Positions 1-4,866 of a stretch of DNA of 6,415 nucleotides are shown in pieces. The DNA is from a bacterium (lineage in GTDB: Bacteria; Krumholzibacteriota; Krumholzibacteriia; LZORAL124-64-63). A model generated the notes under the pieces. That model saw only the letters and a program-made list of their open reading frames with translations, ran no database searches and was not told the origin of the DNA. Positions within the stretch are counted from its first letter, which is position 1. Each line of letters starts with the position of its first letter. The stretch covers positions 1 through 6,415 of the forward strand of contig JAUVBS010000125.1 in the NCBI GenBank assembly GCA_030591105.1, written 5' to 3'. The translations under genes and the position numbers were made by a program.

Positions 1-1545
1 GAGGCGGCGGACGCCCGGTCCGCGGGGCGCCTTTTGCCGGAAACCGTCACCCACCGTTTCGGCGATACCGCCGCAGGGGCAGACCCAGGCACAGAATCGT
101 TTGCCATGGCGGATGCTCACGAGCGGTATCACCAACAGGAACGTGACCAGTGCAGCCACGGCCCACGGTAGTGCAGTGCCTGAAAAGAGTTCGCCGGCCG
201 GCTGCCACAGGCCGTAGTAGCCGAGGGGGAACGGCAGGCTCACCGTCCAGGTGCGCCACCACTGGGAGTAGCCGGCGTAGTAGAGTCCCCAAGGCAGCAG
301 GAAATAGATCAAGAACTGGGCAGCGATCAGCGAGCTGTAGCGCTTCTGTTGCATCCGGTCGCGCCGGTATTTACGTAGGGCACGGCTGCCGAAGGCGGTC
401 ACCAAGACGGTGTAAACGATACCGTAGAGCAGGTCGGGTCGGACGCCCGCCCGCAGCAGATTTTCGTACAGCGGCTTGAACGGCCAGAGTCCCGCCTTGA
501 CGCCGTAGATCGTGTAGACCAGAGCAAAGACCCAGGCGAGCTTCGGCAACAGGCGCAGTGTCCACTCGCCTGCGAATGCAACGCCCAGCCGTTTGAGAAA
601 CGACGTCGGCGGTTCGGCGCCGATGAGTACGAACGCGACGTCGCGCCGCAGGGTCTCGCGCCCATCACCGGTCTCGATTTCGGCGGTGCCGGTGTCGAAC
701 CGACGCACCTCGGTATTCAACAGCATTCGCAAACCGTGCTTCTGCTGCGCTTCGTCCAGCAGCGCGCGGTTGGTCCGCGAGCTGCGATCGAAACCGTCGC
801 CGCGGTGGACGATGGTCACGCGGTTGCGCGGTGCCAGATCGATCGCGCACTCGGCGGCGGAGTTGCCGCCACCGATCACGACGACCTCCTGATCGTGGTA
901 TTTGCCGGGGTTCAAAAGCGCCGTGTACACACAGTCGAGGTCCTCACCGGGTACGCCGAGACGGCGCGGGTTGCCCATACGGCCGATGGCCAGGATCACG
1001 CGCCGGCAGTGGTACGTCTGGCCAGAGGCGGTGACGACTTCGAAGTCGTTGCCCGTGCGGCGGATGTCGGTGACGTCGGCGTCGCGGACGATGTCGACCT
1101 CAGCTAATTTTCGACTCCAGTTCGCCAGAAGTTCTTCCTTGGTGGAATCGTCGAAGTCCAGATCGCCGAGGGAGCGTAGGGTGGCCGGTTCGGCGTAGAC
1201 GTGTTTACCGGCCGGGAAGTTCAAAATGGTGCTCAGGGGGCGGCCCTGTTCCAACAGCTTGATGCGGTAACCACGCTTGCGGGCTTCGAGGGCGGCTGTC
1301 AAACCGGCCGGACCGGCGCCGACGATCACCAGCTCGATCGGGCCGTCGGTCTCGCCGCTGGGTGCCATGATCCGCGCGATCGAACGGATCACCTGCACAC
1401 CCTCGTTGATGGAGGTCTTCAACAGGGGGGAGCCGTTGGCCGCGCCGATGATGTGCAGCCCCTTGATGTTGGACTGCAGATGTTTGTCGAGTTCGGGGTA
1501 GTGCTCGACCCCGGTGGCGTATTGTGGATCGCGCGGCGCCATCAT
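1..1545 (-). CDS. Thioredoxin-reductase-like flavoprotein fused to a membrane 4Fe-4S (NapH/NosR-like) module, 3' end missing
   Basis: The frame is open for 515 codons and runs off the left edge without a stop. Residues 70-330 form a two-dinucleotide-fold flavoprotein: GAGPAG at 76-81 (FAD) and GGGNSA at 225-230 (NAD(P)H). The redox CxxC that thioredoxin reductase carries just before the second fold is absent, so it is closer to YpdA/ferredoxin-NADP reductase types. Residues 16-58 (GLHIIGAANGSPLLKTSINEG at 29-49) resemble the FAD-binding segment normally found at the C-terminus of such enzymes, which suggests a circular permutation. Four likely membrane helices follow (about 332-353, 372-390, 405-424, 459-478), then C485-AWV-C489-P-C491-GG, a cysteine pattern like that of NapH/NosR/CcoG polyferredoxins. 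A role in passing electrons from NAD(P)H through Fe-S centres, perhaps to the operon's radical SAM or arsenic chemistry, is inference. The start ATG overlaps the upstream stop (ATGA); a second ATG at 1542 is equally possible. Confidence 0.85.
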   Translation of the reverse strand, partial: MMAPRDPQYATGVEHYPELDKHLQSNIKGLHIIGAANGSPLLKTSINEGVQVIRSIARIMAPSGETDGPIELVIVGAGPAGLTAALEARKRGYRIKLLEQGRPLSTILNFPAGKHVYAEPATLRSLGDLDFDDSTKEELLANWSRKLAEVDIVRDADVTDIRRTGNDFEVVTASGQTYHCRRVILAIGRMGNPRRLGVPGEDLDCVYTALLNPGKYHDQEVVVIGGGNSAAECAIDLAPRNRVTIVHRGDGFDRSSRTNRALLDEAQQKHGLRMLLNTEVRRFDTGTAEIETGDGRETLRRDVAFVLIGAEPPTSFLKRLGVAFAGEWTLRLLPKLAWVFALVYTIYGVKAGLWPFKPLYENLLRAGVRPDLLYGIVYTVLVTAFGSRALRKYRRDRMQQKRYSSLIAAQFLIYFLLPWGLYYAGYSQWWRTWTVSLPFPLGYYGLWQPAGELFSGTALPWAVAALVTFLLVIPLVSIRHGKRFCAWVCPCGGIAETVGDGFRQKAPRGPGVRRL

Positions 1546-2198
1546 CGATCTCCCCGCTGTGCCCAGACCAGAGGTCGGTCTGCCAGGAGGGCGGCGGCAC
1601 ACTTAAGGTCCTCGGGTCGGTCCACGTCGGCGAGGGTTTCGAGCATCGCCATCTGCAGCCCGAGTCGCCTCGCCTGGTCCGCTGTCAAGTCCAGTACCGC
1701 ATCTGTGCCCCACGGAATATCTGCGAACAGTTCCGGTGTGCGCCGCTGCAAGCCGATCAGGTAGTAACCCCCATCACCGGCAGGTCCGAGCACGATGTCG
1801 TTGTGCGCCAAGCGATCGAAGGCGCGGGTCAAGACCTGCGCCGTCAAGTCCGGGCAGTCGCTGCCCATGATGATCACGGCCTGGGCTCCGGTGTCGAAGG
1901 CGGCCGCGAAGGCGTGATCCAGGCGTGTGCCAAGGTCGCCTTCTGTCTGGGGTCTGTAGGCGAGATCTCGGCCGAGCCAGGCGGTCATCTGCGCTCGTGA
2001 TCCGCCGGTATAGTGCACCTCGGCCACCACCGGCCGCGCCACCGTCAGCAACTTCACCTGATCTGCCGCGTGCTCGGCCAGACAGCGGTGCACGGTGGAC
2101 GCCCCGTCCGCGCTCAACGCACCGATGAGGCGTGTCTTGACCGCCCCGGCGCGTGGGTAGCGCGTGAACAGTATGAGTCTCTCGCCGGTCTCGAACAT
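1542..2198 (-). CDS. TIGR04282-type arsenosugar biosynthesis glycosyltransferase (CofC/GT-A-like)
   Basis: This 218-residue protein matches the small GT-A/nucleotidyltransferase-like family described as transferase 1 of radical SAM/selenodomain clusters, now annotated as an arsenosugar biosynthesis glycosyltransferase. Visible motifs are FTRYPRAGAVKTRL (11-24, the nucleotide-binding N-terminal signature), QTEGDLGTRL (84-93), GSDCPDL (112-118, acidic metal/nucleotide site), GPAGDGGYYLIGL (138-150) and DVDRPEDL (191-198). There is no signal peptide or membrane segment, so it should be cytosolic. The reading frame is open six codons further to a TTG at 2216, but the family begins right at the RLILFTRYP strand and the ATG at 2198 suits that better; an AGAGG lies about 10 bases upstream of it. 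Its TGA stop overlaps the start of the next gene, implying translational coupling. The exact donor and acceptor are unknown to me. Confidence 0.88.
   Translation of the reverse strand: MFETGERLILFTRYPRAGAVKTRLIGALSADGASTVHRCLAEHAADQVKLLTVARPVVAEVHYTGGSRAQMTAWLGRDLAYRPQTEGDLGTRLDHAFAAAFDTGAQAVIIMGSDCPDLTAQVLTRAFDRLAHNDIVLGPAGDGGYYLIGLQRRTPELFADIPWGTDAVLDLTADQARRLGLQMAMLETLADVDRPEDLKCAAALLADRPLVWAQRGDR
1550..1555 (-). promoter_or_regulatory. Shine-Dalgarno for the membrane flavoprotein
   Basis: GGGGAG on the minus strand, inside the end of the TIGR04282 gene. It is 4 bases from the ATG at 1545 and 7 bases from the adjacent ATG at 1542; the spacing slightly favours the second ATG. Together with the ATGA stop/start overlap it suggests translational coupling. 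Confidence 0.6.
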
Positions 2199-2223
2199 GT
2201 AGCGTACGCCTCTCAAAATGCAG

Positions 2224-2246
2224 GGGAGATGATTTCATACTCTCCC
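2224..2246. repeat. Small inverted repeat between the two glycosyltransferase genes
   Basis: GGGAGA (2224-2229) and TCTCCC (2241-2246) are complementary around 11 bases, which include an overlapping ATGA-TT-TCAT inverted repeat (2229-2238). It sits in the 68-base gap between the family 2 and TIGR04282 genes. There is no T-run to make it a convincing terminator; it could be an mRNA processing or stability element, or chance. Confidence 0.25.
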
Positions 2247-2266
2247 ACCAGGGGTTACCTGTCCAC

Positions 2267-3007
2267 TCAGAAACGCTTCGGTTGTGATGCGGCAGGAGTG
2301 AATCGATCGAGCATCTCCCGGGCCTTGGCCTCGATTACATACCCCAGGATCCGCTTGCCCGCGCGAAACGACCCCAACCAGGTTCCGCTCACCTTGCTCC
2401 GACCGGCGCGGCGTGTGCGGCAAGTGACCGGGATCTCCACCGTCTTGAGATCTTGCTGAGCCGCCTTGACCTGCATCTCGATGGTCCAGCCGTAATCGGG
2501 ATCGTGCATGGCCAGACGATCGTAAGCGGTGCGACCGATGGCGCGGAAAGGACCGAGGTCGGTGTAGCGGATCCCCCACAACAGGTGAACCAGACTACAG
2601 GTCAAACTGTTGCCGAAGGTCTGGACCGGTGTCAGCGCGCCTTCTTCGGTCTGTCCGAGCACGCGGGATCCGATGGCCAAGTCTGCGCCGTGATCGATCA
2701 ACGCCGCCAAAAGCAGTTCGATCTCACGCGGATCGTCGCTCCCGTCACCGTCCATGAAGACCAGAATGTCCGCTGCCGGAACTTGCTCGACCGCCAGCAG
2801 ACAAGCGCTGCCGTAACCGCGCCGCTCTTCGCGCACGACCACGGCGCCGGCCGCAGCGGCGCGGTCGCCCGTGCCGTCGTCAGAACCGTTGTCCGCGACG
2901 ACGACCACATCGACGATCCGACGGTCGACGTCTGCCAGCAGCGGCCCGATCGCTTCGGCCTCGTTCAGTGCCGGTATGATCAGTGCGACGTGTAATCCCC
3001 GGTACAT
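2267..3007 (-). CDS. Family 2 glycosyltransferase, DPM/DPG-synthase-like
   Basis: A complete 246-residue GT-A fold enzyme. It shows IPALNE (11-16), DNGSDDGT (39-46), the metal-binding DGDGSDDP (86-93, with D86 and D88 as the DxD pair), a TDLGPFRAI acceptor-side segment (149-157) and YGWTIEMQVKA (172-182). The C-terminal CRTRRAGRSKVSGT (196-209) is typical of enzymes that transfer a hexose from a nucleotide sugar, often to a polyprenyl phosphate. No membrane helix is evident. An AAAGGA site sits 7 bases before the ATG, and the gene starts 38 bases after arsS ends. It lies in the arsenosugar operon but does not look like the TIGR04283 transferase that commonly accompanies TIGR04282. It may glycosylate the arsenic intermediate or make a lipid-linked sugar; that is inference. 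Confidence 0.88.
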   Translation of the reverse strand: MYRGLHVALIIPALNEAEAIGPLLADVDRRIVDVVVVADNGSDDGTGDRAAAAGAVVVREERRGYGSACLLAVEQVPAADILVFMDGDGSDDPREIELLLAALIDHGADLAIGSRVLGQTEEGALTPVQTFGNSLTCSLVHLLWGIRYTDLGPFRAIGRTAYDRLAMHDPDYGWTIEMQVKAAQQDLKTVEIPVTCRTRRAGRSKVSGTWLGSFRAGKRILGYVIEAKAREMLDRFTPAASQPKRF

Positions 3008-3014
3008 CGTCGGG

Positions 3015-3020
3015 TCCTTT
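3015..3020 (-). promoter_or_regulatory. Shine-Dalgarno for the family 2 glycosyltransferase
   Basis: AAAGGA on the minus strand, 7 bases before the ATG at 3007, in the 38-base gap after arsS. It supports this start and independent ribosome entry. Confidence 0.65.
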
Positions 3021-3045
3021 CCGTGGCCGGCTCCGCGTCAACGCT

Positions 3046-4200
3046 TTAGCCGTCGGCCAGCGCGCCTGAGCACGAGCTGCCCGATCCGGCCGTGCAGCCG
3101 TAGCAGTGCCGCGCGGTACGGATGCGGCGCTGCCGAAATCGATCCGGAGCGAAATCGCGGATGTGCAGGGTGTTACCGTCGTCCGTCTCACTCGCAATGC
3201 GCAACATCTGGTTGAAGTCGCAGTCGTAGACCCCGCCCTGCCAGGAGATGGAGACGGTATTGCGGCACATCAGCCCGGCCAGGGTGGCGGGGTTGAAGGA
3301 GGCGAGCAGCTTGGCGAGGTACGACTCGAGGTTGTCGCTCTCTTGCAGCCATTCCAGATACCGCGCGATGGGCATGTTGTTCAGCGCGATGAGAGAATCG
3401 AAGGTGACGCCGTGGTTCCGTGCAAGCGCCTCCTGCCACTCCGGCTGCAAGGCGCACTGGCTACCGGCCAGATAAGCTCCGGCCGGGTTCGTCACCAGGG
3501 TGAGCTTGCGTCGCCGATCCCCCTGACCGTAGCCGGCCTCGTTCAGACGTCGTAACGCGGCGATGGATTTCTCGTAGGCGCCGTCACCGCGCTGCGCGTC
3601 GGTGTTGCGCTGGCGATAGTGAGGCAGCGAGCAGACGACTTCCACCTCATGGGCGGCCAACCACTCCGGCAAATCGCGGTACTTCGGCACCAGGAGGATG
3701 GTCAGATTGCAGCGGTCGATGACCCGTTTGCCGCGGTTGCGCACCTGCTCGATGAGGTCGCGGAATCGTGGATGCATCTCGGGGGCGCCGCCGGTCAGAT
3801 CCACCGTGTGGGCGCTGGTCCGGTCCAGAGCCCGCAGGCACTCCTCGACCGTCTCGTCACTCATCATCTGATCCCAGCGATCCGGTCCGGCATCGACGTG
3901 GCAGTGACGGCAGGTCATGTTACACATCTTGCCCAGGTTGATCTGGAAGTACTCCAGCTCAGCGGGGTAGAGACCCGCGCAGCCGGCCGCGGCGATGGCC
4001 GCTTCGAAGTTGGCCCGCTCACCTTCAGGGGTGAGTAGCTCCAGCTCGTTCAGGACACGCAACTGTTCGGCCGGCTGGGCCAACGGGGAATGCCGCGATC
4101 TGAGCGTCGTGACCCGCTTCGGTCCCGGTAGCGGCTGCGGGGGTGTCGCGGGCCGCGTGTCACCGGTTGCCAGATTTTTGGGGCTCGGTTCGGTACTCAT
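3046..4200 (-). CDS. arsS: Arsenosugar biosynthesis radical SAM protein ArsS
   Basis: A 384-residue radical SAM enzyme of the Cys-rich (seleno)protein family. The CxxxCxxC cluster motif is C93, C97, C100 within GKMCNMTCRHCHVDAGPD, followed by the SAM-binding LTGGAPE (135-141). Further cysteines (C312, C327) and the C-terminal CYGCTAGSGSSCSG (366-379) are the family's hallmark, possibly ligating auxiliary clusters. All positions are Cys codons, so this is not the selenocysteine form. ArsS is known to join a 5'-deoxyadenosyl group to a dimethylarsenic species, the committed step towards arsenosugars. The first ~30 residues are a Pro/Thr-rich extension before the usual family start (RSRHSPLAQPAEQLRVL, 34-50); no ATG or GTG start is seen nearer that point. 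An AAGGA lies only 3 bases before the ATG, closer than ideal. The gene begins 34 bases after the peroxidase-like gene. Confidence 0.93.
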   Translation of the reverse strand: MSTEPSPKNLATGDTRPATPPQPLPGPKRVTTLRSRHSPLAQPAEQLRVLNELELLTPEGERANFEAAIAAAGCAGLYPAELEYFQINLGKMCNMTCRHCHVDAGPDRWDQMMSDETVEECLRALDRTSAHTVDLTGGAPEMHPRFRDLIEQVRNRGKRVIDRCNLTILLVPKYRDLPEWLAAHEVEVVCSLPHYRQRNTDAQRGDGAYEKSIAALRRLNEAGYGQGDRRRKLTLVTNPAGAYLAGSQCALQPEWQEALARNHGVTFDSLIALNNMPIARYLEWLQESDNLESYLAKLLASFNPATLAGLMCRNTVSISWQGGVYDCDFNQMLRIASETDDGNTLHIRDFAPDRFRQRRIRTARHCYGCTAGSGSSCSGALADG

Positions 4201-4234
4201 GATTCCTTGCCGGTTCGGGTGATATCGTCCGCGG

Positions 4235-4567
4235 CTACATGCCTGCCCGATTGACGTGCTCGAGCATCTGGAGACCGTGGACCAGAGAAGCGCCGCCGCG
4301 GATGGCGCAGGCCACGTGAACCGCTTCGGTCATCTGGTCGAGGTCGGCGCCGTGTTCGAGGCAGCCCTGACTATAGGCGTCGATGCAGTAGGGACACTGG
4401 ACGGCGTGGGCCACCGCCAGGGCGATGAGCGCCTTTTCGCGCCCCGAGAGCGCACCCTCCGCGAAGACCGATTCATAGTACGCGAAGAATTTCTGTGCGA
4501 GTTCAGCGTTGCCTTCGGCGATCTCCGCGAAATTCCGCAAGTGCTCGCTGTGGTAATAATCTGCCAT
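4235..4567 (-). CDS. Arsenosugar biosynthesis-associated peroxidase-like protein (AhpD/CMD family, TIGR04169 type)
   Basis: A 110-residue, all-helical carboxymuconolactone decarboxylase/AhpD-like protein. The core AHAVQCPYCIDAYSQGC (53-69) carries the redox CxxC pair C58 and C61. The AhpD glutamate upstream of the pair is not at its usual place and the histidine four residues after it is replaced by Y65; H54 lies nearby instead. This matches the selenodomain-associated subgroup, in which some members carry selenocysteine; here both positions are Cys (TGT, TGC). The conserved ACAIRGGASLVHG (86-98) follows. It is the first gene of the leftward operon, with a strong GAGGAGG site 5 bases before the ATG. 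A thiol redox role supporting ArsS or arsenic oxidation state is inference; true peroxidase activity is not shown by sequence. Confidence 0.9.
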   Translation of the reverse strand: MADYYHSEHLRNFAEIAEGNAELAQKFFAYYESVFAEGALSGREKALIALAVAHAVQCPYCIDAYSQGCLEHGADLDQMTEAVHVACAIRGGASLVHGLQMLEHVNRAGM

Positions 4568-4572
4568 GACAC

Positions 4573-4579
4573 CCTCCTC
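4573..4579 (-). promoter_or_regulatory. Shine-Dalgarno for the AhpD-like gene
   Basis: GAGGAGG on the minus strand, 5 bases before the ATG at 4567. It is the strongest ribosome binding site in the window and fixes the start of the first operon gene. Confidence 0.8.
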
Positions 4580-4620
4580 GTTACCGCTACCCCTGAACGA
4601 TCCGCGCTGGCCGGAGACCC

Positions 4621-4649
4621 AGGAAAAGCACGCGGCTGTGGATTGTCAA
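4621..4649 (-). promoter_or_regulatory. Candidate promoter of the leftward arsenosugar operon
   Basis: A perfect TTGACA (-35) reads leftwards at 4649-4644. At 17 bases downstream the hexamer is TTTCCT (4626-4621), only 3 of 6 matches to TATAAT. The position, about 55-80 bases upstream of the first ATG, is right. The poor -10 suggests either dependence on an activator or chance. Confidence 0.35.
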
Positions 4650-4653
4650 CTGT

Positions 4654-4669
4654 GACCGGTGGACCGGTC
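4654..4669. promoter_or_regulatory. 16-bp palindrome, candidate operator
   Basis: GACCGGT-GG-ACCGGTC is a perfect 7-bp inverted repeat around a 2-base centre. It lies directly upstream of the TTGACA hexamer of the leftward promoter, about where an activator would bind. The regulator is unknown, and it does not resemble the ArsR operators I know. Confidence 0.4.
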
Positions 4670-4723
4670 TAGTCATGATTCGCCTACCGCGCAGGCCGCT
4701 CGTGAATGTTCGGAGTTAGACCG

Positions 4724-4753
4724 TTACCAATGGGTGATCCCGGCCGGGATACT
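4724..4753 (+). promoter_or_regulatory. Weak candidate promoter of the receiver-dikinase gene
   Basis: TTACCA (4724-4729) and GATACT (4748-4753) each match 4 of 6 consensus bases, with an 18-base spacer, on the plus strand. This is the best pair I could find by eye upstream of 4867; it is weak and may be wrong. Confidence 0.2.
4737..4750. promoter_or_regulatory. 14-bp perfect palindrome, candidate operator
   Basis: ATCCCGGCCGGGAT is self-complementary over all 14 bases with no spacer. It lies 117 bases upstream of the plus-strand ATG and overlaps the candidate -10 (GATACT) of that gene, so a bound protein could repress it. GC-rich sequence makes chance palindromes more common, which lowers confidence. 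Confidence 0.35.
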
Positions 4754-4836
4754 CTTACAGCAGATTTCGACCGCTGGTCGGTTTGGCTGCCGCATTACTG
4801 CTCGCCGTCGGGAGTCCGCGTGCAAAACTCTGGAAC

Positions 4837-4855
4837 TACCGCACCGTCGGCGGTA
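4837..4855 (+). repeat. Inverted repeat just before the receiver-dikinase start
   Basis: TACCGC (4837-4842) and GCGGTA (4850-4855) are complementary around a 7-base loop, ending 11 bases before the ATG. In mRNA this could form a hairpin in the ribosome-binding area, where no Shine-Dalgarno is obvious. A smaller inverted repeat, CGACC-GCT-GGTCG, lies at 4768-4780. Confidence 0.25.
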
Positions 4856-4866
4856 CCTTCTCTAGC

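Larger units (their letters stand above)
4568..4866. other. Divergent intergenic region
   Basis: The 299 bases between the leftward operon and the rightward receiver-dikinase gene contain no convincing gene. They hold the operon's Shine-Dalgarno, its candidate promoter, two palindromes and two smaller inverted repeats, listed separately. Both transcription units probably start here, and shared control is possible. Confidence 0.6.

Noticed and set aside
1201..1764. Open frame of 187 codons on the plus strand across the flavoprotein/transferase junction
   Set aside because: It covers two real genes in antisense, and its translation is low-complexity and Arg-rich with no known motif.
2199..2216. 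Upstream TTG start for the TIGR04282 transferase
   Set aside because: It has no Shine-Dalgarno, and the extra six residues are outside the usual family start; the ATG at 2198 fits better.
2453..2995. Open frame of 180 codons on the plus strand within the family 2 glycosyltransferase gene
   Set aside because: It is antisense to a gene with intact GT2 motifs and has no recognisable domain or Shine-Dalgarno.
3046..4567. Selenocysteine in ArsS or the AhpD-like protein
   Set aside because: Both families have selenoprotein members, but every expected position here is TGC or TGT, and both genes end at ordinary stops (TAA, TAG) after the full family length.
4659..4865. Small plus-strand open frames in the divergent intergenic region
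   Set aside because: There is no Shine-Dalgarno, their translations match nothing I recognise, and they run over palindromes and candidate promoter elements.
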